NCBI RefSeq assembly: GCF_012911925.1
Contig: NZ_JAAXKY010000038.1
Location: forward strand, 1 to 48,250
Source of the DNA: Pseudonocardia xinjiangensis
GTDB taxonomy: Bacteria; Actinomycetota; Actinomycetes; Mycobacteriales; Pseudonocardiaceae
Reading direction: 5' to 3'
DNA: 48,250 nucleotides
Below, piece by piece: positions 16,454-23,594 of the stretch. A program made the position numbers and the translations under genes. The notes beneath the pieces were generated by a model. That model did no database searches and was not told the origin of the DNA. It worked only from the letters and a program-made list of their open reading frames with translations. Numbering within the stretch: position 1 is the stretch's first letter; each line of letters opens with the position of its first letter.

Positions 16454-17665
16454 TCAGTGTCGGCCGAGCAGTCGGCCCACGGCGGATCCGACCGACCGGG
16501 CGGCGTCGCGTGCGCTCTTCTTGTTCTCGTTCCGCTCACTCGCGCGGCGCTGCGCCGTCGCGTCCGTCTCCGGTGTCCGCTCGGCTACGTCGACGTCCGG
16601 CAGGACCGACCGGATCTCGCTGAGCCGCATGTCGGGTGCGGCGGCGGTGGTCCCGACGACGCCACCCCCGGAGATCCGCACGTCGGGGAGCCTGACCCGG
16701 GTGGGGGAGAGCCGCACCGCACCGCCGGTCAGGTCCGCCAGGCCGGAGGCCTCGACCTTCGGCGCGACCACCGCGCCGTCGGAGACCGCGACGTCGAGTC
16801 CGCCGTCCCGGTTGCGGGCGACGTTGAGACGCGGCGGGGTCACCCGTCCCTCGGACACGGCGACCCCCGGCGTCCGGACGGTGCCGCCGCCCGGAAGGTT
16901 CAGAACGCGCCGGGGCACCTCGATGGCGGGCACCTGGAACTCGGGCGTGGCGACGGTCAGGACGGACGGCCCGGCCGGTGGCTCCGCGGCCGGCGAGGTG
17001 GCGATGTCCAGAAGGCCTGGTACGGCGGCGGTGGCCCCGGCGGGCAGTGGCGACCGGTCGAGCGGCGTCTTGTCGAGTTCCGGTACCGCGACGAGGCCGG
17101 CTCCCCTGTCGTTCGGTGCGCCGAACGCGTCCCGGCCGATCTGCGTCCCGGATGCCGGCGGCCCGTACTCGATCGCGGCCGTCGTGGCCGGGGTGAAGAG
17201 CTGCGCCACCGCGGTGAGGGTGATCTGCTGGCCCGAGCGGCCCGGTTGGGGGCTCCGCGTCCGGTCCAGAGTGCCGCTGCCGGTGCGCGGGCCGGGGTCC
17301 GAGGCGAAGTCGACCGCTCCGCGGGGGGTCCGGACGGTGTCCACCACCGTGCCGCTGAAGACCGCGCCCGCGGCGAACAGGGCACCCGCGGCGGCGGCCG
17401 CCTTCCGGGCGCTGCGTCGTGGCGGTCCGGGAGACACGACTGCGGGGCGGGAGTGCCCGCGGGGGGTGAGCGGCCGGTCGGCAGCATGGGGCCCGCGCCC
17501 CTCTCTCCGTAACAGGGCTGCGACCGAGATCATCGTGCTGGGCCCGTAGTCCACGATCGGCCGAGGCGGGTGCGCCGGGTCGAAGCAGCGGACAACCAGC
17601 TCGGCGACCGAGACCGTGTTCGGCGACGCATGTCGATGTCCGGACGGCCGGGGACGCAGTTCCAC
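16454..17665 (-). CDS. Putative membrane-anchored envelope protein, paralog B
   Basis: A 403-residue paralog of 13414-15168. It shares VSVAELVVRC (18-27), ISVAALLRREGRGPHAADRP (46-65), an Ala/Gly-rich transmembrane helix at about 89-108 and the outer beta-repeat region (GGAVRLSPTRVRLPDVRISGG against GPLRLAPAEVALPDVTLSEGG in A). It ends in a basic segment and VGRLLGRH, like the end of A, but has no Ser-Asp tail. GTG start at 17665, aligned with the start of A; AAAGG lies upstream. Function unknown; I infer an envelope or cell-wall-facing role from the single membrane helix and repeat architecture. Confidence 0.8.
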   Translation of the reverse strand: MELRPRPSGHRHASPNTVSVAELVVRCFDPAHPPRPIVDYGPSTMISVAALLRREGRGPHAADRPLTPRGHSRPAVVSPGPPRRSARKAAAAAGALFAAGAVFSGTVVDTVRTPRGAVDFASDPGPRTGSGTLDRTRSPQPGRSGQQITLTAVAQLFTPATTAAIEYGPPASGTQIGRDAFGAPNDRGAGLVAVPELDKTPLDRSPLPAGATAAVPGLLDIATSPAAEPPAGPSVLTVATPEFQVPAIEVPRRVLNLPGGGTVRTPGVAVSEGRVTPPRLNVARNRDGGLDVAVSDGAVVAPKVEASGLADLTGGAVRLSPTRVRLPDVRISGGGVVGTTAAAPDMRLSEIRSVLPDVDVAERTPETDATAQRRASERNENKKSARDAARSVGSAVGRLLGRH

Positions 17666-17714
17666 GGAGTCAGGGCCTTTCGCAGGGGTGGATGTTCATG
17701 GGGGCGGGATCGTC

Positions 17715-17732
17715 TTCCTACCCGCGTTCGTC
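17715..17732 (-). promoter_or_regulatory. Conserved leader block B between uORF and paralog B
   Basis: Identical to the 18-base block at 15231-15248 and placed nine bases after the uORF stop, as there. In this copy GCGGG can pair with CCCGC just downstream; in copy A the pairing would be GGGT with ACCC, a possible compensated hairpin. Confidence 0.6.
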
Positions 17733-17741
17733 GGGCCCCGG

Positions 17742-17774
17742 CTAGGGGTTGGCAGGTCGTTCCTCGCGCCTCAC
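17742..17774 (-). CDS. Ten-codon upstream ORF (leader peptide) B
   Basis: GTG start at 17774, TAG stop ending at 17742; peptide MRREERPANP. It matches uORF A in length, start and stop codon, spacing to the downstream block and the MRR-[DE]-ER core. The stop is 76 nt before the paralog B start. Coding is supported only by this pairwise comparison. Confidence 0.5.
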   Translation of the reverse strand: MRREERPANP

Positions 17775-18071
17775 CTGAATAGCTGAGGTGACCGCTCATC
17801 GTCGAAATGCCACCGTTCAACGGGAAAATCGGCCGATCTGTACGCCATTCGGCGGCTGCACCGGGCCGAACGGCGTAGCGCTCGACGCGTGAGCGATGAC
17901 TACACGTAGTGATGAGGGCGATGCGGTCCGGATGGGGGATGACCCTGTGTCACTCCTGGTTAGGTCCGTCCGTGCACCCCCGATCGGGGGATGAAGTGGG
18001 GCAGCAGGACCCTGCCGGCCGCCTTCCCGCTCACCGACGGAGAGCGCCACGTGTCCGGTGAACCCACTGAA

Positions 18072-18088
18072 CGATACGAAACGTATCG
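18072..18088. promoter_or_regulatory. TetR-type operator palindrome
   Basis: CGATACG (18072-18078) and CGTATCG (18082-18088) form a perfect 7-bp inverted repeat around AAA, the usual look of a TetR-family operator. It overlaps a possible minus-strand -10 (TATCGT). No full gene is read from either side nearby; the TetR gene starts about 270 bp away. Confidence 0.6.
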
Positions 18089-18310
18089 ATTAGGGAACCG
18101 TGCTCGCCCGGCGTGATGGACGGGGTGATCGCGGTGAGATCCGCGTTTCGGCCCAGCGGGGGGCGAAGACGCAGGTCTCGGAATGATCATGGTGGCAGGG
18201 AGGCCACGCGGCGCGTGTCGGCGGACCCACCACGACCGCGGGCGCGCCACGCGCCGGTCCGGGTCGCGGCGGACCTGCGCTCGAGCGGCGGGCGCACCCC
18301 GGTGGCTCGA

Positions 18311-18339
18311 CCCTCGATCGAGGGAGGGTCGGTTATAGT
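18311..18339 (+). promoter_or_regulatory. TetR gene promoter with embedded 14-bp palindrome
   Basis: CCCTCGATCGAGGG at 18311-18324 is a perfect palindrome covering the -35 and upstream spacer region. TATAGT at 18334-18339 is the -10 box, 17 bases before the GTG start. This placement suits autoregulation of the TetR gene. Confidence 0.55.
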
Positions 18340-18356
18340 CCGCGAAAGCAGATCCG

Positions 18357-18983
18357 GTGCGCCGCGAGGAGGGCACGATCACGACCGGCAGCGAGCGGGA
18401 AGGGCGTGCTGGTCGCCGACGGAGCCAGGAGTCGCACCACGCGATCCTCGCCGCCACACGTGAGCTCCTCGAGGAGGTCGGCTACTTCCGGCTGACGGTG
18501 GAGGGCGTGGCGGCCAGGGCCGGCGTGGGGAAGACCACCGTCTACCGGTGGTGGCCGTCGAAGAGTGCGCTCGTCCTCGAGGCCGTCGATGCCGGTGCGG
18601 CGGTGCAGCCGCAGCCCACCGGCGACATCCGCGCCGATGCCCGCGCCGCCATGGAGGCGATGCGCCTGGACCTGCGGGCCCCGCTGGCCACCACGCTCCT
18701 CGCGCTCGCCGGTGATCTCCTGCAGGACTCCGCGGGCACCGCCGGTCCGGTGGACCTGTTCCAGGCCGGCCGGGAGGCCTTCGAGAAGATGATCGAGGGC
18801 GCCACCGAGCGCGGTGAACTGCCCGCCGACATCGACGCCGGGCTCCTCCAGGACATCTACGCCGGCACGCTTCTCTACCGCGTGCTGTGCCGCCGGTCGA
18901 CCGAGCACGTCGTCGACCGGCTGCTCGGTCTCCTCCTCGACGGCGAGCTTCCCCGGCGCGTCCCGGAGACCGGATCCGTCTGA
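18357..18983 (+). CDS. TetR/AcrR family transcriptional regulator
   Basis: A 208-residue repressor. After a 20-residue basic tail the TetR helix-turn-helix spans about 25-70, with the classic EGVAARAGVGKTTVYRWWPSKSALV. The C-terminal part (from about 80) is a helical ligand and dimer domain of the TetR_C type. The GTG at 18357 follows TATAGT at 18334-18339. No transporter or enzyme gene lies next to it, so its ligand and main target cannot be read from context; the two palindromes upstream are candidate sites. Confidence 0.88.
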   Translation: MRREEGTITTGSEREGRAGRRRSQESHHAILAATRELLEEVGYFRLTVEGVAARAGVGKTTVYRWWPSKSALVLEAVDAGAAVQPQPTGDIRADARAAMEAMRLDLRAPLATTLLALAGDLLQDSAGTAGPVDLFQAGREAFEKMIEGATERGELPADIDAGLLQDIYAGTLLYRVLCRRSTEHVVDRLLGLLLDGELPRRVPETGSV

Positions 18984-19167
18984 ACTCGCGCCGGGTCATT
19001 TCCTGGCGGGTGGACGACGTTGCACGTGCCGATTCTTCCGCCTATCGTCACGGTTCCGGGCCGAAAATGGGCTCGGCACCCCAGCCCCCGGTGAATTGCC
19101 AGATCAGTGATCTCTGGAAGTGGGGGCGATTCCTGTGCCGGTACCTGCCGCACGTCCAGGGCTCGTC

Positions 19168-19491
19168 ATGGCGCCCGATCTGGTCGACCTCGTCCTGCGC
19201 GCCGCCGGCGGCCTGGTCGACCATGTGCTCTGCGCGATCCGCGACGACAACGCCGACGTCGAGCTGCAGGTCGTCGACCATGGCGATCATGTGCAGATCT
19301 TGGCGCCCGGGATGCTGCGGGTGAACGCAGCCACCCTCACATGGCACGCCGGGCGCCCCTTCGGGACCGCGGAACTGCGGTCGATGATCGTGTTCTGCCG
19401 GGGCACGCTCGACCTCGGCGACGACCGTATGACGGTGATTTCGGAGAGTCGCCGAACGATGTCGCGCGAACGGTTTTCGCTCCGTTCCTGA
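19168..19491 (+). CDS. Hypothetical protein
   Basis: A 107-residue protein I do not recognise. It begins MAPDLVDLVLRAAGGLVDHVLCAIRD, a likely amphipathic helix, and continues with alternating short strands (DVELQVVDHG, VQILAPGM). No membrane segment, signal or cysteine cluster. Third codon positions are strongly G/C from the ATG at 19168 and clearly less so in the open stretch before it, which decides the start. It stands alone between the TetR gene and an epimerase-like gene. Confidence 0.55.
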   Translation: MAPDLVDLVLRAAGGLVDHVLCAIRDDNADVELQVVDHGDHVQILAPGMLRVNAATLTWHAGRPFGTAELRSMIVFCRGTLDLGDDRMTVISESRRTMSRERFSLRS

Positions 19492-19681
19492 GATTGTGGT
19501 GTCCTGATGCCGGAGTGCGGTTGCGGAAAGTGAATTTCCCATCCGCTGCTCGGGTGGCCGAAGCCTGAACGGCTGATTGTCGAGCGCGTCTGCGCCGACA
19601 CGCCGGCATCCCCGACACGGCACCGGCGTCCGGTGGCTTCTGCCGACCACGCCGCGGCCGGGGGCTTCTGGAGGCCAGACG

Positions 19682-20671
19682 ATGAAGATCGTGGTGACCG
19701 GTGGGGCGGGCTTCGTCGGAGCGAACCTCTGCCGCCTGCTGGCCAGGCAGGCCGACGTGGAGGTCGTCGTGGTCGACGATCTCAGCTCCGGGCGGCTCGA
19801 GCACCTCCACGGGGTGCCCGTCGACGTCCGGGTGGCGTCGATCCTCCACCGGGACGCGTTGCGCCGGGCGTGCGACGGGGCGTCGTCGATCGTCCATCTC
19901 GCGGCCGCGGTGCCCGACGCGGACGGTGCCGTGTGGCACTGCCACGACGTCAACGTGACGGGCACGCTCGCGGTCCTCGACGTCGCCAGGGACGTCGACG
20001 CCCAGGTGGTTCTCGCGTCCTCCAGCTCGGTGTACGGGTACAACCCCACCCGGCCCAGGTCCGAGGACCTGCTCTGCCTCCCCGCCACTCCGTTCGCGGC
20101 CGGGAAGCTGGCGGCGGAGTCGTACGCGTTCGCCTACCGCTCCTGGTACGGGTTGCGGTGCACGGCGTTCCGCTTCTCCACGACCTACGGCCCGTGGCAG
20201 TACCCGGATCGAGCGCGGCCTGCCGTCGTACCGGCGCTCGTCGCCGCCGCGCTGCGGGGGGACCCGCTGGTCGTCCACGGCGACGGCGAGCAGAGGCGGG
20301 AGCTCACCTTCGTCGAGTCCGCCGTGGAGGTCCTCGCGCGCAGTGCGCTGCAGCGCTCCTCGGACGGAGCGGTGAACCTGGCGGTGGGCGCCCCCACCAC
20401 GATCAACGAGCTCATCACGGTGCTGTCCGATCTGCTCGGCCGGCGCCTCGCCGTCGAGCACCGCGCGGCCCGCGCCGGGGAGGTCCGCCACTGCGAGTCG
20501 TCGGCAGCCCGGGTGCAGCGGTTGTTCCCCGGCGTCCGGAGGCTGCCGATCGAGGAGGGACTCGTCCGCACGATCGTCTGGATGGAGAGCCAGGCGGGGG
20601 TCAGCGGAGCTTCGCGCCGTACACCTTCTCGACCGTCATCGCCATCAGCACCCTGCGGTCGGAGACCATGA
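19682..20671 (+). CDS. NAD-dependent epimerase/dehydratase family protein lacking the catalytic Tyr
   Basis: Extended SDR of 329 residues related to nucleotide-sugar epimerases such as GalE. The cofactor motif GGAGFVG is at residues 7-13, Asp32-Asp33 bind the NAD ribose, and SSSSVYG at 113-119 carries the catalytic Ser. The YxxxK motif reads FAAGK: Phe138 (TTC at 20093-20095) replaces Tyr, Lys142 is kept. The enzyme is therefore probably not a normal epimerase. The last ~25 residues (Ser/Arg/Pro-rich) lie in a 71-bp overlap with the convergent PPOX gene and look like read-through of the frame past an ancestral stop. Confidence 0.83.
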   Translation: MKIVVTGGAGFVGANLCRLLARQADVEVVVVDDLSSGRLEHLHGVPVDVRVASILHRDALRRACDGASSIVHLAAAVPDADGAVWHCHDVNVTGTLAVLDVARDVDAQVVLASSSSVYGYNPTRPRSEDLLCLPATPFAAGKLAAESYAFAYRSWYGLRCTAFRFSTTYGPWQYPDRARPAVVPALVAAALRGDPLVVHGDGEQRRELTFVESAVEVLARSALQRSSDGAVNLAVGAPTTINELITVLSDLLGRRLAVEHRAARAGEVRHCESSAARVQRLFPGVRRLPIEEGLVRTIVWMESQAGVSGASRRTPSRPSSPSAPCGRRP

Positions 20672-21032
20672 CCGACCGGTACTCATCCCAGTTCGGGTGC
20701 TCGCCCGCGGCGTTGCGGTAGTAGTCCACCAGCGCCTGGACCTCGGCGCCGTCCGGGTCGGTGCCCGGACCGGTGAGGGTGACCGTGCCCTCGGCGGTGG
20801 CCCACGCCCAGCCGTCCGGGCTGGTGACCTCCAGCGCCGCCCGTGGGTCCCGGCGCAGGTTCGCGGTCTTGGCGCGCCCGTCGGTCATCGACACGTAGAG
20901 CACGCCGGCGTCCCGGTCGTAGAACGGCGTGACGGGGGAGAGCTGGGGGCGGCCGTCCGACTTGATCGTCGCGAGGACCCCGAGGCGGGCATCGGCGAGC
21001 AGCGTGTGCGGGTCGAATCGTCCGGTGGTCAT
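20601..21032 (-). CDS. PPOX class F420-dependent oxidoreductase
   Basis: A 143-residue split beta-barrel protein of the PPOX/pyridoxamine-oxidase-like superfamily, the F420-binding type common in actinobacteria. Features are LLADARLGVLATIKSDGRPQ at the start, SPVTPFYD, and the cofactor-phosphate-binding LYVSMTDGRAKTANLRRDP. The C-terminus has YRNAAGEHPNWDEYR. The ATG at 21032 matches the family start; the open frame upstream is not coding-like. It probably reduces or binds a small molecule with F420H2; the substrate is unknown. Confidence 0.87.
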   Translation of the reverse strand: MTTGRFDPHTLLADARLGVLATIKSDGRPQLSPVTPFYDRDAGVLYVSMTDGRAKTANLRRDPRAALEVTSPDGWAWATAEGTVTLTGPGTDPDGAEVQALVDYYRNAAGEHPNWDEYRSVMVSDRRVLMAMTVEKVYGAKLR

Positions 21033-21225
21033 GCTCGGCAAACCCGCCACCGGACGCGGGCTATTCCTGAACACGGGCAGCGTTGCACGTGATCAGCTGA
21101 TCGCGGCGAGGTGGGCAGGGAGCGCGGCAACGTCGGCATCGTGACCGGCGTCCCGGTCGGACGCAAGACAAGAGGACGTCGATCACAACGGGGGCGCCTG
21201 CGGGGATTTCCGGCGCGTCACATCC

Positions 21226-21256
21226 TTGACACATCCATCGGGTGGTCGCCTACATT
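21226..21256 (+). promoter_or_regulatory. Promoter of the SAM riboswitch unit
   Basis: TTGACA at 21226-21231 and TACATT at 21251-21256 with a 19-base spacer. Transcription would begin at about 21263, just before the riboswitch. Confidence 0.6.
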
Positions 21257-21264
21257 CATGGTCG

Positions 21265-21353
21265 TCCATCCAGAGCGGCCGAGAGACCTGGCTCGTCGAA
21301 GCCGCAGCAACCCGGTGCCTCACGGTGCCGGGTGCTAACGCCAGGATCGATGG
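21265..21353 (+). ncRNA. SAM-I (S-box) riboswitch
   Basis: The conserved S-box core is present: GAGAGACCTGGCTCG, then GAAGCCGCAGCAACC, then GGTGCTAACGCCAGG. CCTGGC (21287-21292) pairs with GCCAGG (21340-21345), GCGGC with GCCGC forms P2, CCCGG with CCGGG forms P3. P1 is TCCATC (21265-21270) with GATGGG (21349-21354). The 3' strand of P1 contains the GGG of the next Shine-Dalgarno, so SAM binding would mask translation of the leader peptide. Confidence 0.85.
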
Positions 21354-21361
21354 GAGACATC

Positions 21362-21478
21362 GTGCGTCGATCGCACGCGCGGACCGCGGCCCTTCGCCTG
21401 TCGAAGTGGTTGCCGTCCATCTGGTCCAAGCGTCGGCACGTGGATCTGTGCCGCACGCAGGCCGCTCTTTGTCGCTGA
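21362..21478 (+). CDS. Cysteine-type leader peptide (RRHVDLCR family)
   Basis: A 38-residue peptide starting with GTG behind GGGAGA. It ends with the hallmark of the actinobacterial attenuation leader peptides, RRHVDLCR then ALCR and stop, with Cys30 and Cys37 just before the end. In that family, found upstream of sulfur-assimilation genes, ribosome stalling at Cys codons is thought to report low cysteine. Here it sits immediately behind a SAM riboswitch and 188 bp before the flavoenzyme gene. No T-run terminator follows, so control may be Rho-dependent or translational. Confidence 0.8.
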   Translation: MRRSHARTAALRLSKWLPSIWSKRRHVDLCRTQAALCR

Positions 21479-21666
21479 TCCGTCCCGGCCTCTCGGCCAC
21501 CCCGTTCCCCGTGCGCTGACGCGCGTGGGTGGGCTCTGACGCACGCCTCCGTCGGGCCGCTACCTCCGGCGGTGCCCGCCGCCGGACGAGCCCTGTTTCG
21601 TCCACAGTGGACCTCCTGACCCCCGTTGCGGGGATCCCTGCTGTCCAGTGTCGTGAGAGGACAGTC

Positions 21667-22956
21667 ATGCCAGCGATCCCGTACGTCCCCGCGCCCCGCC
21701 GCACCCCGAGGTCCGCACGCACCGGAGTCGTCGACGTCGTGGTCGTCGGTGGCGGGGTGGTCGGTGCGGCGGCGGCCTGGCAGCTCGCCGGTCGCGGTCG
21801 CGAGGTGCTGCTGCTCGAGCAGTCCGGGACCGGACGGGCGCGAGGGGTCACGTACGGATCGGCGGAGATCTACCGGCAGACCTACGCGGCGGAGCCGCAC
21901 GTACGGCTCGCTGCGGCGGCCCTGCCCCTGTGGCGCGAGGTGGAGGCACAGACCGGCGCAGCCCTGCTGCAGATCACCGGGGGCGTCGACCACGGCGACC
22001 CGTGGCGGACCAGGACGATCGCCGAGTCGCTCGCCGCGCGGGGTGTCGCCCACGAGTGGCTCGATGCCGGCGAGGCGTCGCGCCGGTGGCCGGGGATGGT
22101 GTTCAGCGGACCCGTACTGCACCAGCCGGACCGGGCCGGTCGCGTCCATGCCGGGCACGCCGTCGCCGCTCTGACCGCCGCCGCCGTCGCGCACGGGGCG
22201 GTGATCCAGCGTTCCACGCCCGCGACCGCGATCGCGGTGCGCGGGGACGATCTCGTCGAGGTCGGCACCCCGCGAGGCCCCGTCCGCGCCCGCCGCGCCG
22301 TGGTGGCGGTCGGGGCGGGCACCGCGGACCTGCTCGCCGGGCTCGTCACGCTGCCGCCGCTGCGCGTGACGCAGGAGCAGGTGGCGAACTTCCCGCTGCT
22401 GGGCGGCGCGGGCTCGTTCTCCGCCCGCCCGGCCCCGTGGCCGACGTTCATCCACCACACGGGGCCGGAGGACGGCTGGCCCAGCAGCGTCCGCGGCACG
22501 TCGACGGGCGAGGGATCGGTGAAGCTGGGGTTCCACGACGTGGGTCCGGAGCAGGGGCAGCCGCGCTGGCTGCAGGAGTACGTGGCCGCCTTCCTGCCGG
22601 GGCTCGACCACCGGCTACCCCAGCCGATCGGCTGTATCCGCACCTCGACGCCGGACGGGAGCTTCCTGCTGGACACGGCCGGACCCCTCGTCGTCGGCGC
22701 GGGGTTCTCGAACCACGGGTTCACGTTCGCTCCGGCGCTGGGCCGGGTGCTCGCCGACCTCGCCACCGGGGTGCCCGACCGCGAACCGATGGCGGCTCTG
22801 CGATGGGAGGTACACGCAGGTCCTCGATCGCTGGAACCTCGCCGCGGAGGCGGTGCCGACCTCCGAGATCAACCCTCCCGGCCTGCCGCGCAACCCGGCC
22901 GGCTGACCCGACCCGGCACATCCGCACGTCCCGATCCGAACAGGGAGAGCGCATGA
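21667..22956 (+). CDS. FAD-dependent oxidoreductase (DAO/sarcosine-oxidase-like) with altered C-terminus
   Basis: Flavoprotein of the D-amino-acid/sarcosine oxidase family. The FAD motif GGGVVG is at about residue 28-33 after VVDVVVVGG, and GFSNHGFTFAPALG near residue 350-363 is the usual C-terminal FAD contact. Native-looking sequence ends at about 22800. Beyond it the frame has poor third-position bias and reads Arg/Pro-rich sequence to 22956, while another frame there encodes the end of a solute-binding protein. So the enzyme has lost its last residues and gained about 50 foreign ones. The SAM/cysteine leader suggests a role in using organic sulfur compounds. GAGAGGA precedes the ATG. Confidence 0.82.
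   Translation: MPAIPYVPAPRRTPRSARTGVVDVVVVGGGVVGAAAAWQLAGRGREVLLLEQSGTGRARGVTYGSAEIYRQTYAAEPHVRLAAAALPLWREVEAQTGAALLQITGGVDHGDPWRTRTIAESLAARGVAHEWLDAGEASRRWPGMVFSGPVLHQPDRAGRVHAGHAVAALTAAAVAHGAVIQRSTPATAIAVRGDDLVEVGTPRGPVRARRAVVAVGAGTADLLAGLVTLPPLRVTQEQVANFPLLGGAGSFSARPAPWPTFIHHTGPEDGWPSSVRGTSTGEGSVKLGFHDVGPEQGQPRWLQEYVAAFLPGLDHRLPQPIGCIRTSTPDGSFLLDTAGPLVVGAGFSNHGFTFAPALGRVLADLATGVPDREPMAALRWEVHAGPRSLEPRRGGGADLRDQPSRPAAQPGRLTRPGTSARPDPNRESA
22802..22906 (+). pseudogene. 3' remnant of an ABC transporter solute-binding protein gene
   Basis: In the frame beginning at 22802 the sequence reads DGRYTQVLDRWNLAAEAV and continues to INPPGLPRNPAG and a TGA at 22904-22906. This is the typical C-terminal end of polar-amino-acid-type binding proteins (DGxYxxILxKWxL). 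Nearly all third positions are G or C. The rest of the gene is missing; the frame has no start. It lies inside the out-of-frame tail of the oxidoreductase ORF, marking a deletion junction near 22800. Confidence 0.7.
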
Positions 22957-23486
22957 GCATCACCAGCAGGGCCGAGACGACGGAACCGGTGGTCGACGGG
23001 GCCGTCATGCGGGAGGTGCTCGGGCACTTCGCCTCCGGCGTGGTGGTCGTGACCGCCGCCGGGCCGTCGGGCCCGATCGGGTTCACCTGCCAGTCGTTCA
23101 CGTCACTGTCGTTGGATCCGCCGCTGGTGAGCTTCGCGCCGTCACGCACGTCGTCGACGTGGCCCCGGATCCGGGACGCGGGCACGTTCTGCGTGAACAT
23201 CCTGGCGGCGGACCAGGAGCACCACAGCGCCGGGTTCGCCCGGTCCGGTGTGGACAAGTTCGACGGCGTGCGGTGGCGGGCCGGACGGTGCGGCGCGCCG
23301 ATCCTGGAGGGGGTGTGCGCGTGGGTGCGCTGCGCGTTGCACGCCGAGCACGACGGCGGGGACCACACCATCGTCGTGGGCCGCGTGCTCGAGCTCGCCG
23401 CCGACCACGCCCGGGGTCCGCTGCTGTTCCATCGCGGCGACTACGGGCTCGTTCTGCCCCGGCCCCGTGAGGAGGCCCGCCCGTAG
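22953..23486 (+). CDS. Flavin reductase family protein
   Basis: A 177-residue FMN-binding split-barrel flavin reductase that would supply reduced flavin to a monooxygenase. It has the family core HFASGVVVVTA, GFTCQSFTSLSLDPPLVSFAPSRTSSTWPRI and FCVNILAADQ. The ATG has GGGAGAG upstream. Its ATG overlaps the present oxidoreductase stop (ATGA), but that stop lies in the foreign tail, so the overlap is probably a by-product of the deletion. The partner monooxygenase expected in sulfonate or sulfide oxidation clusters is not in the window and may have been lost. Confidence 0.86.
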   Translation: MSITSRAETTEPVVDGAVMREVLGHFASGVVVVTAAGPSGPIGFTCQSFTSLSLDPPLVSFAPSRTSSTWPRIRDAGTFCVNILAADQEHHSAGFARSGVDKFDGVRWRAGRCGAPILEGVCAWVRCALHAEHDGGDHTIVVGRVLELAADHARGPLLFHRGDYGLVLPRPREEARP

Positions 23487-23557
23487 ATCACGGTCTGATG
23501 ACGTATCACCAAGTTACTTCAACATTCATGCTCTCCCGTCTAGGTTCTCGGGTGCCG

Positions 23558-23576
23558 AGCCCGGCGTCGCCGGGCT
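23558..23576 (+). terminator. Hairpin upstream of the DoxX gene
   Basis: AGCCCGGC (23558-23565) pairs perfectly with GCCGGGCT (23569-23576) around a 3-base loop. It follows a possible -10 TAGGTT at 23541-23546 and ends 18 bases before the DoxX ATG, so it is either a terminator of the sulfur unit or a structure in the DoxX 5' UTR. Confidence 0.4.
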
Positions 23577-23594
23577 GTTCACTCGGGAGTCTTG

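Larger units (their letters stand above)
17775..18356. other. Long intergenic region between paralog B leader and TetR gene
   Basis: About 580 bp without a convincing gene. It holds two strong palindromes (18072-18088, 18311-18324) and the TetR -10 box. A 35-codon minus-strand ORF (18067-17960) begins five bases from the first palindrome and has G/C third positions, but its product is not recognisable. Confidence 0.55.

Noticed and set aside
17817..18050. 77-codon minus-strand frame in the TetR gap
   Set aside because: Weak third-position bias, no Shine-Dalgarno, no recognisable motif.
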